The notes beneath the pieces are model-generated. The model searched no databases and was not told the DNA's origin. It saw only the letters and a program-made list of their open reading frames with translations. A stretch of 64,000 bases of DNA from Gaiellales bacterium (GTDB taxonomy: Bacteria; Actinomycetota; Thermoleophilia; Gaiellales; JAICJC01): positions 1 through 64,000 of the forward strand of contig DASWRM010000067.1 in NCBI GenBank assembly GCA_036403155.1, read 5' to 3'. The position numbers and the translations under genes are program-made. This document shows positions 31,749 through 38,984 of this stretch, piece after piece. Positions within the stretch are counted from its first letter, which is position 1, and every line of letters starts with the position of its first letter.

Positions 31749-32264
31749 GTGAGTATCCGTCCGGTCATCGTTTCGGCAATCGTCCTCGTCATGGCGGTCG
31801 CCGCCGCCTCGTGCGGCGGCTCGTCGAGCTCGTCGAGCGGCGCAAGCACCTCCGCCGGCGGCGGAGGTTCGACGTCGGCGCTCGGGACGGGCGGGTCCAG
31901 CACGGGCTCGCTGGGCGGTGGCAGCGGCTTCTGCAGCGTCGCGACCGGCAAGATGCGCGGCCTCGAGCGGAAGATGGCGCAGATCGCGACGATCGCATCC
32001 CAGCCGGAGCGGCTGAAGCAGCAGCTCGACGCGATGCAGTCGTTCGCGAACGGCGCCGAGTCGGACGCGCCGGGCGAGATCAAGCCGGACATCGCGGTCT
32101 TCGCCGGATTCCTCAAGCATCTCGCCGACGGCTACAAGAAGGCGGACTACAACCCCGCTGCCGCAGCCGTGGTGCTCGGGCCCTACATCCAGCAGCAGCA
32201 GTCGAAGCTGGACGCGGCAAGCAAGCACGTCCAGGCCTGGGCGTCGGCGAACTGCGGACTGTAG
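31749..32264 (+). CDS. Putative lipoprotein with Ser/Gly-rich linker
   Basis: A 171-residue exported lipoprotein. Lipobox AAAASC is near residue 20; a Ser/Gly-rich linker runs to about 60; the mature domain is helical (MRGLERKMAQIATIA, then PDIAVFAGFLKHLADGYKK) with two Cys (GFCSVA and the C-terminal NCGL) that may pair. GTG 31749 has a strong AAGGAAGGAG ribosome site. A TAGCAT about 40 nt upstream could be its -10. No family recognised; the helical Cys-flanked domain resembles small actinobacterial surface lipoproteins of unknown role. Confidence 0.7.
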   Translation: MSIRPVIVSAIVLVMAVAAASCGGSSSSSSGASTSAGGGGSTSALGTGGSSTGSLGGGSGFCSVATGKMRGLERKMAQIATIASQPERLKQQLDAMQSFANGAESDAPGEIKPDIAVFAGFLKHLADGYKKADYNPAAAAVVLGPYIQQQQSKLDAASKHVQAWASANCGL

Positions 32265-32274
32265 ACGCCCGGGG

Positions 32275-34215
32275 CTAGGCCGCGACGGGCGCGTCCGCGG
32301 TGCTCAGCCCGGCCTCGGTGCCTTCGCGGATGGCCTCCTCGAACGACCGCGGACCGAGTGCGTCCCCAACCCGGACAACACTCGCGCCCGCCTCGACGAG
32401 CGCCTCATACAGGTCTCCGCCGGCCGCTCGGCGGCCCTCGTTCGCGACCACGGTATCGAAGCCGTCGAGCGTGACCTCTCGATCGGAGAACACGTTGCGG
32501 AAGCGAGCCCGCCCGTCCTCGACGGCGACGAGTCTCAGGTGGTGCACCAGCTCGACACCCGCCTCGTCGAGGCGCGCCAGGTACATGTTGCGCTGGTACT
32601 GGTGCACGCCCTCCCCGAACGCCACGGCGCTCGTCACCAGCTGCACCTGCCGGCCCGCCGCGGTCAGCTGCTCCGCGAGCGCCAGACCGGTCCAGTCGCC
32701 GCCCCAGTCGTAGAGCAGGACGCGGTTGCCCGTGGGAGCCCCCGCAAGCACGTCCCAGGCGCCCAAGGCCCCCTGGATACCGGCATCGTGCGCGACCGCC
32801 CCGGTCGCGACGACCACGCGGTCCGGGCGTTCGCCGAGCACCGACTCCGCCGTCGCCTCGACGCCGAAGTGGACGGCTGCGCCGGACAGCCAGCCCTCGG
32901 CGGTCGCGATCAGCCCGCGAGCGATCTCGGCGTGGCCGGGCGCATCCGCGGCCAGTCGCATCTGGCCGCCGGCCGCGTCCGCGCGCTCGAGCACCACGAC
33001 GGTGTGTCCCTGCGCCGTCGCGCACCCGGCCGCCGCGGCGCCCGCCGGGCCGGCCCCGATCACCACGACCCTCGCCGGCCGCGACGCACGTGCCGGCCGC
33101 GGCAGCGTCCGCTCGTACCCGGTCCACGGGTTGATCGTGCACGCGATCGGAATTCCGGCGTGATAGTGCCCGATGCAGCCCTGGTTGCAGCCGATGCACG
33201 TGGTGAACGGCTCGCCGGCGGCCGCGCTGCGCGGCATTGCCGGATCCGCGATCAGCGCGCGGGTCATCCCGCACGCGTCGCAGTCGCCGCGGGCGATCAT
33301 CGCGTCGCCGTCGGCCGGGTCGACGATCCGGCCCGTCGCGATCACCGGCACGTCCACCGCCGCCTTCATGCGGCGGGCGAACCCTGCAACGGCGTTGTGC
33401 GCGACGGGCACCGGCGGGACGATCCAGCTCGAGCCGCGGTAGGTGGAGGAGGCGCCGAGCGCGACGGAGAGGTAGTCGATCAGGCCGTCGCCGGACAGAC
33501 GTGATGCAGCTTCGGTGAGCTCCTCGTCGGTGTTGCCGTCCCAGGAACCGCTCTCGTCGGTCAGGCGGCAGCCGACGATCCCCCCGCCGATTCCCTCGCG
33601 CATCGCCTCGCACGCCTCTCGCAGGAACCGCAGGCGGTTCTCGAACGACCCGCCGTACTCGTCGGTGCGGCGGTTCGCGTGCGGTGAGAGGAACTGCGTG
33701 GGGAGGTAGTCGAACCCGGCACAGACCTCGACCCCGTCGATGCCGCCCTGCGCGGCGAAGGCCGCCGCCTCGCGGTAGCCGTCCAGCATCTCCCGGATCT
33801 CGCGGCGCGTCAGCGCGCGCGGCTCGGTCTTGAAGCGGGCGCTGGGAATGCTCGACGGGGCGACGGCCGGAGGGCGGGGGGGCGATGCGATCACCTCGCG
33901 GCCGCCATGGAACAGCTGCACCGTCAACACCGTGCCGTGCCGGTGCACGGCGTCGGCCAGCCGCCGGTAGACCGGGACGATGCCGGGCAGGTAGCCGCCG
34001 ACGGTATGGGCCGTGAGCAGCCCGGTGTGGTGGATGGCGGTCGCCTCGATGCAGATCATGCCGGCACCGCCGCGCGCCCGCTCCTCGTGGTAGGCGATCA
34101 GATCATCGGTCGGCAGGTGGTCGTGCACCAGGCTGGTCTGGTGCGATGTCGACACGATCCTGTTTGGGAGGGTGACGGGGCCGATCGCGAGCGGCGAGAA
34201 CAGGTGGTCGAGCAT
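32275..34215 (-). CDS. NADH:flavin oxidoreductase / 2,4-dienoyl-CoA reductase family
   Basis: A 646-residue fusion of an Old Yellow Enzyme TIM barrel (1-350) with a pyridine-nucleotide-disulfide oxidoreductase-like half. The barrel carries FKTEPRALTRREIREM, DGVEVCAGFDYLPTQFLSP (FMN and substrate loop) and ATGRIVDP. A 4Fe-4S cysteine set lies at CIGCNQGCIGHYHAG...ACTINP. The second half has VVVIGAGPAGAAAAGCA for FAD. Relatives reduce dienoyl-CoA, amines or proline betaines. ATG 34215 is 6 nt after TAGAGT. It is separated from the riboswitch gene only by its own promoter. Confidence 0.88.
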   Translation of the reverse strand: MLDHLFSPLAIGPVTLPNRIVSTSHQTSLVHDHLPTDDLIAYHEERARGGAGMICIEATAIHHTGLLTAHTVGGYLPGIVPVYRRLADAVHRHGTVLTVQLFHGGREVIASPPRPPAVAPSSIPSARFKTEPRALTRREIREMLDGYREAAAFAAQGGIDGVEVCAGFDYLPTQFLSPHANRRTDEYGGSFENRLRFLREACEAMREGIGGGIVGCRLTDESGSWDGNTDEELTEAASRLSGDGLIDYLSVALGASSTYRGSSWIVPPVPVAHNAVAGFARRMKAAVDVPVIATGRIVDPADGDAMIARGDCDACGMTRALIADPAMPRSAAAGEPFTTCIGCNQGCIGHYHAGIPIACTINPWTGYERTLPRPARASRPARVVVIGAGPAGAAAAGCATAQGHTVVVLERADAAGGQMRLAADAPGHAEIARGLIATAEGWLSGAAVHFGVEATAESVLGERPDRVVVATGAVAHDAGIQGALGAWDVLAGAPTGNRVLLYDWGGDWTGLALAEQLTAAGRQVQLVTSAVAFGEGVHQYQRNMYLARLDEAGVELVHHLRLVAVEDGRARFRNVFSDREVTLDGFDTVVANEGRRAAGGDLYEALVEAGASVVRVGDALGPRSFEEAIREGTEAGLSTADAPVAA

Positions 34216-34221
34216 CGCTCG

Positions 34222-34227
34222 ACTCTA
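34222..34227 (-). promoter_or_regulatory. -10 hexamer TAGAGT
   Basis: Six nt before ATG 34215 of the flavin oxidoreductase gene. Confidence 0.6.
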
Positions 34228-34239
34228 CCGCTCGTCCGG

Positions 34240-34668
34240 TCAGCCCCGTTGCCAGACCAGGCCCTGATGCGTCCAGGACGCGGAGGCGAGTACGGCGCGC
34301 ATCTGCGCGGGAAGGTCGGCACCGGGCTCGACCGGCGCGCCGCGGAGCGTGCCGCGGCGCACGAGCAGCCCGCGCAGCTCCGCGGCGGTTGGCCGGCCGG
34401 AGATGTTCGTCCAGAGCTGGCTCGGCCGTCCGGCGTCGTCGACGACGAGGACGATGACGGGGCGGACGGTGAACTTCACTGCCACCGTGGCGGCACTGCC
34501 CCCCGCAGCGTCCACCGTCCGCAACCCGTATCGATTCGGATCGATTCGCGCTGCCGAGGTGCCTATCCCCGGAAGGGCGAGCGCGGTGGCGATCGTGATC
34601 GCCGCCGCTCCAGTGAGCACCGCCTTCGCCGGCCGCCTGCTCTCGCGAGGTTCGCGGCCGCCGTCCAT
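34240..34668 (-). CDS. Small exported protein under a c-di-GMP riboswitch
   Basis: A 142-residue protein: basic N-terminus, one hydrophobic segment (AVLTGAAAITIATALALPGI), then a soluble domain with VKFTVRPVIVLVVDDAGRP, SQLWTNISGRPTAAELRGLL and ASASWTHQGLVWQRG. No family recognised. ATG 34668 is chosen because it lies immediately downstream of the GEMM-I aptamer; the open frame continues upstream to 34779 but that part is the RNA element itself. No clear ribosome site precedes the ATG, so the riboswitch could act on translation or on mRNA start. An internal GTG (34620) is possible. Confidence 0.55.
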   Translation of the reverse strand: MDGGREPRESRRPAKAVLTGAAAITIATALALPGIGTSAARIDPNRYGLRTVDAAGGSAATVAVKFTVRPVIVLVVDDAGRPSQLWTNISGRPTAAELRGLLVRRGTLRGAPVEPGADLPAQMRAVLASASWTHQGLVWQRG

Positions 34669-34674
34669 GTGCGG

Positions 34675-34762
34675 GTCCCGGTTTCGGTAGCCGAGCCGTC
34701 TCCGTGGGAGACCTCTTGCTTTGCGCCCCCACCTCACGGTGGGTTTGCCGTTTTCGATCCGT
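34675..34762 (-). promoter_or_regulatory. Cyclic-di-GMP-I (GEMM-I) riboswitch
   Basis: On the minus strand the conserved order of the class is present: GGCAAACC (34749-34742), stem CCCACC closed by GNRA loop GTGA onto GGTGGG, then GCGCAAAGC (GCAAAGC 34724-34718), a second stem GTCTCC-CAC-GGAGAC inside GAG/CTC, and finally GGCTACCG (34692-34685). These are the nucleotides shared with the Vibrio Vc2 aptamer. The position equal to Vc2 G20 is G, favouring c-di-GMP over the 3',3'-cGAMP variant. It ends about 10 nt before ATG 34668. No expression platform with a clear terminator is visible. Confidence 0.85.
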
Positions 34763-34972
34763 ATCTCCATCATCGTCAATACCTACGAGTGTCTTCGTCG
34801 CCCGAAGGGTGGCCCGGAGTCCCCGGAATGGGGTATCCGCACGCCGGCTACGGGCGGCACTTCCCCCGATCGGGTCATGAATTCGGCGGGCAATCGGACG
34901 ATGCCTTGGCACCTTCGTCGGTTTCCCGTCCGTGCGGGTGCCGTCGATCCGAACCCCCGTAGGAGGAAGTGC
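34763..34972. other. Divergent promoter region and structured leader
   Basis: Intergenic region between the riboswitch (minus) and the surface-protein operon (plus). On the plus strand it contains several hairpins, such as GACGATGCC/GGCACCTTCGTC near 34898-34925, and ends in an excellent ribosome site AGGAGGAAG before ATG 34973. I could not match it to a known riboswitch. It probably holds the promoters for both directions. Confidence 0.45.
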
Positions 34973-35485
34973 ATGTCCCGCACCCGCATTGCGCTGGTGG
35001 GCGCCCTCGTGGCTGCCATCGCCGCTGTCTCGGCCGTCTCGGCGCTCGCCGCGCCGCCGAGCAGCGACTCGCAGAACCAGACGGTGAAGTTCACCAACCG
35101 TGCCTCCGTGCAGCTCACCCTCGACACGCCGACGGTGGACTTCGGCAACGTCGACCCGCTGACCACCTACTCGGCGGCGGGCGGCAAGGCCAACGTCAAG
35201 GCGAACGCCGGCTGGTCGCTGGCGATGACGGCTCCGGCGAACTTCACCGAGAGCGGCGCCGGCACGAACACGATCCCGATCGGGCGGCTGTCGCTGGGCA
35301 TCAACGGAGGCGCGTACTCGGCCGTCGCCACCGGTCCGACCGCGATCTCCAGCGGCGCGAAGACGACCAATGCCGGTACCGACACCACGCTGGCATACCA
35401 GCTCGCCCTGCAGTTCGGCGACAACCCGAACACCGCGGGACAGAACTACCAGGCCGTGCTGCAGTACACGGCCACCACGCCGTAG
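34973..35485 (+). CDS. Secreted surface protein, beta-sandwich (camelysin/TasA-like size)
   Basis: A 170-residue exported protein: signal peptide 1-24 (IALVGALVAAIAAVSAVSALA), then one beta-rich domain that starts VQLTLDTPTVDFGNVDP and ends NYQAVLQYTATTP. There are no Cys and no anchor. The same domain forms the C-terminus of the protein encoded at 35592 (VDFGGVDP... TSLTYTATTP), so the two are related. ATG 34973 has AGGAGGAAG. A strong hairpin follows. In context (DUF916-like protein downstream) it looks like a structural subunit of a surface fibre or adhesin. Confidence 0.7.
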   Translation: MSRTRIALVGALVAAIAAVSAVSALAAPPSSDSQNQTVKFTNRASVQLTLDTPTVDFGNVDPLTTYSAAGGKANVKANAGWSLAMTAPANFTESGAGTNTIPIGRLSLGINGGAYSAVATGPTAISSGAKTTNAGTDTTLAYQLALQFGDNPNTAGQNYQAVLQYTATTP

Positions 35486-35510
35486 CCTCGCTCCCCCGAG
35501 GTCTGCGATC

Positions 35511-35542
35511 GCGGGGCGGGCTCCTCCGGGAGCCCGCCCCGC
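35511..35542 (+). terminator. 14-bp GC hairpin between surface genes
   Basis: Arms 35511-35524 (GCGGGGCGGGCTCC) and 35529-35542 are exact complements with loop TCCG, 25 nt after the stop at 35485. It would end most transcripts of the first surface gene and let part read on into 35592, giving unequal amounts of the two proteins. Confidence 0.7.
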
Positions 35543-35591
35543 GGGCGTCCCGGGCAGGAATCAGGGCGTCCGCTTTGAACCACTCGGCGAG

Positions 35592-37037
35592 GTGTTCCAC
35601 CAGCGGACTCGAGCGGCTGCATGCGCCATTGCTGTGGCGGGCGCGTGCATGCTCGCACCCGCGTACTCGCGTGCCGCAAACCTGATCGCAAACCCGGGGT
35701 TCGAAACCTCCGGAGCGTCGGGCACCGCGTTCTCGGACACGCTGCCCGACCTGGCGGCATGGCAGGTGACGTCGGGCAACTACACGCTGAGCGGTGGCGT
35801 GCTCACGTCGCAGGGCTTCGGGCCGTCCACGGATCTCGCGGTCGTCCGCAACTCACAGGACTACCAGGACGGCGTGTTCACGGTTGTGACGACGCCGCTT
35901 ACCGTGGCCCCGCAGGAGACCGGAGGCGCCGTCGTGCGCTACCGGGACGGGTCGAACTTCTACCTGTGCGGGATCACGAAGAACTCCGTGGTCGTGCAGC
36001 GGCGGCTGAACGGGACGGATCTGGTGATCGCGAGCGCCGCGTACACCTCCGCGGTCGGCTCCGCCTACACGCTGACCGCGAGCGCCGCCGGGACGCAGAT
36101 CGGCTGCAAGGTGACCGGGCCGGGCGGAACGGCGACCGCGACCGCGTCCGACGGCACCTTCCCGAGCGGCATGATCGGCGTCGCGGCGATCAACTCGAAT
36201 CCTTCGCAGCTGCGCCAGATGAAGTTCGCACAGCCCGCCATGACCGCGACGCTGCCCCAGTCGTGGTCGTCTCTCGGAGCGCTCGCCGGGCGGCCGGGCC
36301 TCATCCCCGACCGGATCGCCCCGGCGAACGGCGGCTCCGCGTACATGCAGCTGTTCGGCGGCTCCGGGTCGTTCTCCGGCTCGACGCAGCAGACGTCGGT
36401 CGCCGTCGCCGCCGGCAGCGGCTACACGCTCACGGCCGCGATCCGGACCGACGCGGTGACCGGCTCCGCCAAGGTGCTTGCGGTCGAGCCGGACGGGACG
36501 ACCACGACGCTCGCAGGCGTGTCCGGGACCACCGGGTGGACGGTGTACTCGACGAGCTTCGTGACGCGGCCGACGACGACGCTGCTCACGATCCGGCTGC
36601 GGCTCGACGGCAGCGGGAGGGCGAGCTTCGACGACCTGAGCCTCGCTGTGACGCCGTCCGTCACCCTCTCGCTCTCAGCGTCGTCCGTGGACTTCGGCGG
36701 CGTCGACCCGATCTCGTCGCCGTTCGTGCTGGCGCCGGCTGTGACCGCCACGGTGACGGCGAACACCACCTGGTCGCTCTCGCTCACCGGGTCGGGCGAC
36801 TTCGCGGACGGCACCGGCAAGACGTTTCCGCTCTCGCAGCTCGGCTGGCGCCTGGACGGCAGCGGAGCGGCGTACGCCGCGGTGTCGACGAGCGCGCAGT
36901 CCGTGACCACCGGCGTCGCAAACACCCCGTCGGGTACCGCGAGCGGGATCGACTTCCGGCTCCAGGTGACCTACGCCGATCCCGTCTCGTCCCAGCCGTT
37001 CCAGACGTCGCTGACCTACACCGCCACGACACCGTGA
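35592..37037 (+). CDS. Large secreted protein with CBM-like start and TATTP domain
   Basis: A 481-residue exported protein from GTG 35592. Signal peptide: RAAACAIAVAGACMLAPAYSRA. Residues from 30 (NLIANPGFETSG) resemble the opening of carbohydrate-binding/jelly-roll modules; a second jelly-roll-like region lies around residues 215-355 (NGGSAYMQLFGGSGSFSG, ASFDDLSLAV). The last 110 residues are homologous to the protein at 34973 (SSVDFGGVDPISSP to TSLTYTATTP). The start is uncertain: no strong ribosome site; an ATG at 35649 would destroy the signal peptide. Likely a minor, tip or carbohydrate-binding subunit of the same structure. Confidence 0.7.
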   Translation: MFHQRTRAAACAIAVAGACMLAPAYSRAANLIANPGFETSGASGTAFSDTLPDLAAWQVTSGNYTLSGGVLTSQGFGPSTDLAVVRNSQDYQDGVFTVVTTPLTVAPQETGGAVVRYRDGSNFYLCGITKNSVVVQRRLNGTDLVIASAAYTSAVGSAYTLTASAAGTQIGCKVTGPGGTATATASDGTFPSGMIGVAAINSNPSQLRQMKFAQPAMTATLPQSWSSLGALAGRPGLIPDRIAPANGGSAYMQLFGGSGSFSGSTQQTSVAVAAGSGYTLTAAIRTDAVTGSAKVLAVEPDGTTTTLAGVSGTTGWTVYSTSFVTRPTTTLLTIRLRLDGSGRASFDDLSLAVTPSVTLSLSASSVDFGGVDPISSPFVLAPAVTATVTANTTWSLSLTGSGDFADGTGKTFPLSQLGWRLDGSGAAYAAVSTSAQSVTTGVANTPSGTASGIDFRLQVTYADPVSSQPFQTSLTYTATTP

Positions 37038-37047
37038 GGAGCAATCG

Positions 37048-38079
37048 ATGCGAAGACTGACCACCACCGCCGTGCTGGCTGCGGCGCTGCTCGTGGCCGG
37101 CTCGGCCGGCCCCGCGTCCGCCGCGAAGCTTGCGTCGATCTCGATCGGCGTCGCGCCGTCCAAGCTGCAGGCGAAGCTCCACCCAGGGCAGCTGTACACC
37201 ACCGAGGTGGACGTCTACAACAAAGGCAACGAACCCGTGGTGCTGGATGTCTTCCTCCAGGACTACACCATCTCGGCGGATTCGGCGGTCGCGTTCAAGC
37301 CCGCCGGGAGCCTGGCGGCGTCGGCAGCGCCGTGGTCGTCCCTCTCGAAACGTGTCCTGCGAATGCCGGCCCACAGCGACCACGGCGTCATCCTCACCGT
37401 TGATGTACCTGACAACGCGGCCCTCGGCACCCACACGCTGGCGGTGGTCTTCCGGTCGCGCGAGGTCAAGAGCAGCGGCAACGTGCAGTACCGGCCGGCG
37501 GTCGCGTCTCTGATGGCGGCGGGGGTCGCAAACCGCGACGGGACCGGCCTGGTTCTCCGCGGACAGGCGGTGACGCAGTCGGTCGACGTCGACTGGATCG
37601 GCCTCGGCGGCGTATGGCACTCGAGTGACAGGGCCGGCGCCGTGATGGACTGGCTGTTCCACCCCACGGTGACTGCGCATGTCGAGGTTCGCAACACCGG
37701 CAACACGTTCTTCAACATCATCCGGGGCGGTACGGACTTCAGCACGTCGTTCGCCGCAGGCGCGAGGAGCGGCCACGCGACGGCGCCCACGTACACGATC
37801 CTGCCCGATTCGGTGCGTACGCTGACGATGACGTGGAACCATGCCCCGCTGTTCGCGAAGGGGACGGCCGAGACGCGCATCTACTACAACGCCTCGTCCC
37901 ACCTGCCCGTGGTGCCCGCGAACTTCACGATCATCCCCTGGCACCTGATCACGGTTGCCGGGGTTCTGTTGGCGGCGATCCTGCTCTGGACGGTTCGGCG
38001 GCGCATCCGAAGGAGGGGCGGCCGCCGATCGTCGGCGTCGGCGCCGTCGCCATGGCTGGCACGGGGATCCGGAGTCTGA
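37048..38079 (+). CDS. DUF916-like membrane-anchored surface protein
   Basis: A 343-residue protein: signal peptide 1-26, an immunoglobulin-like domain beginning ISIGVAPSKLQAKLHPGQL, with TEVDVYNKGNEPVVLDVFLQDY and GTHTLAVVFRSREVKSSGNV, a second one with HVEVRNTGNTFFNI, then a transmembrane helix (WHLITVAGVLLAAILLWTV) and a basic tail RRRIRRRGGRR. The layout equals DUF916/DUF3324 proteins that work with WxL surface proteins in Firmicutes and with related fibre systems. GAGGAG precedes ATG 37048 by 6 nt. It ends the surface cluster and its TGA shares one base with the ftcD start. Confidence 0.78.
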   Translation: MRRLTTTAVLAAALLVAGSAGPASAAKLASISIGVAPSKLQAKLHPGQLYTTEVDVYNKGNEPVVLDVFLQDYTISADSAVAFKPAGSLAASAAPWSSLSKRVLRMPAHSDHGVILTVDVPDNAALGTHTLAVVFRSREVKSSGNVQYRPAVASLMAAGVANRDGTGLVLRGQAVTQSVDVDWIGLGGVWHSSDRAGAVMDWLFHPTVTAHVEVRNTGNTFFNIIRGGTDFSTSFAAGARSGHATAPTYTILPDSVRTLTMTWNHAPLFAKGTAETRIYYNASSHLPVVPANFTIIPWHLITVAGVLLAAILLWTVRRRIRRRGGRRSSASAPSPWLARGSGV

Positions 38080-38966
38080 TGCACGGCCTGCTCGAATCCG
38101 TCCCGAACTTCTCGGAGGGGCGCGACCGAGGCGTGCTGGACGCGCTCGTCGACGCCTTCGGAGCGGCCGGCGCCCGTGTGCTCGACGTCCATGCGGACGC
38201 GGACCACAACCGGTCGGTGTTCACAGTGGTCGCCGACCCGGACAGCCTCGTGGAGGGTCTCGCCGCCGCGATCGCGCTGTCGACAGGCCGGATCGACCTG
38301 ACCCGGCACGAGGGGGTGCACCCGCGCGTCGGCGCGACCGACGTCGTGCCGTTCGTGCGGTTCGACCCGGCCGACCCACGCCCGGAGCAGGCGGCGCGGT
38401 CGCTCGCACGGCGGATTGCGATGCTCGGCGTGCCTGCGATCGGGTACGGCGCGCTCGGCGGCGGGCTGCGGCCGGCCGCGTTTCGGGCCGGCGGCCCGGA
38501 GCGCCTCGGCGAGCGGATGGCCGCGGGCGAAGTGGTCCCGGTTGCGGGACCGGACACGCCGCACCGGACGGCGGGCGTGGTGCTGCTCGGCGTGCGGGCG
38601 CCGCTCGTTGCCTTCAACGTCGACCTGGACACCGACGACGTCGGCGTCGCGCGCGCTATCGCGGCGGCGGTCCGCGAGCGCGACGGGGGGCTGCCGGGCG
38701 TGCAGGCGCTCGGGCTGCCGGCCCGCGGCGGTGCGCAGGTCTCGACCAACCTGATCGACGTCGACGCCACGCCGCTTCACCGCGTGACGGCCGAGATCGT
38801 GCGGCTGGCCGGTGACCACGGGGTCGGCGTGCGCGGCGGCGAGCTGGTCGGGCTCATGCCGGCCAGCGTGATGGCGGCGGCGGCCGGTGAGGCGCTGCTG
38901 CTGCCCGGCATGGCTGCCGACCGCGCGCTCGAAGTTGCTGCACACGGCGAGTTCGGCGACGGCTGA
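38079..38966 (+). CDS. ftcD: Glutamate formimidoyltransferase
   Basis: A 295-residue protein equal to the formiminotransferase half of FTCD, without cyclodeaminase. It moves the formimino group of N-formimino-L-glutamate to tetrahydrofolate, the last step of one histidine-degradation route. Seen: ESVPNFSEGRD at the N-terminus, DADHNRSVFTVV (catalytic His region), TRHEGVHPRVGATDVVPF and QVSTNLID. ATG 38079 overlaps the previous stop by one base, and hutH starts 18 nt downstream. The absence of HutG/HutF-type hydrolases nearby supports FtcD as the terminal enzyme. Confidence 0.9.
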   Translation: MHGLLESVPNFSEGRDRGVLDALVDAFGAAGARVLDVHADADHNRSVFTVVADPDSLVEGLAAAIALSTGRIDLTRHEGVHPRVGATDVVPFVRFDPADPRPEQAARSLARRIAMLGVPAIGYGALGGGLRPAAFRAGGPERLGERMAAGEVVPVAGPDTPHRTAGVVLLGVRAPLVAFNVDLDTDDVGVARAIAAAVRERDGGLPGVQALGLPARGGAQVSTNLIDVDATPLHRVTAEIVRLAGDHGVGVRGGELVGLMPASVMAAAAGEALLLPGMAADRALEVAAHGEFGDG

Positions 38967-38970
38967 GCCG

Positions 38971-38976
38971 TAGACT
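38971..38976 (+). promoter_or_regulatory. -10 hexamer TAGACT, hutH
   Basis: Eight nt before GTG 38985. Confidence 0.5.
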
Positions 38977-38984
38977 GCCCAGCC

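Noticed and set aside
34669-34779. N-terminal extension of the small exported protein
   Set aside because: The extra codons coincide with the conserved GEMM-I aptamer, so they are RNA element, not protein.
34763-34972. A second riboswitch on the plus strand before the surface operon
   Set aside because: Hairpins are present, but I could not find the conserved blocks of c-di-GMP-I/II, c-di-AMP, cobalamin or other classes.
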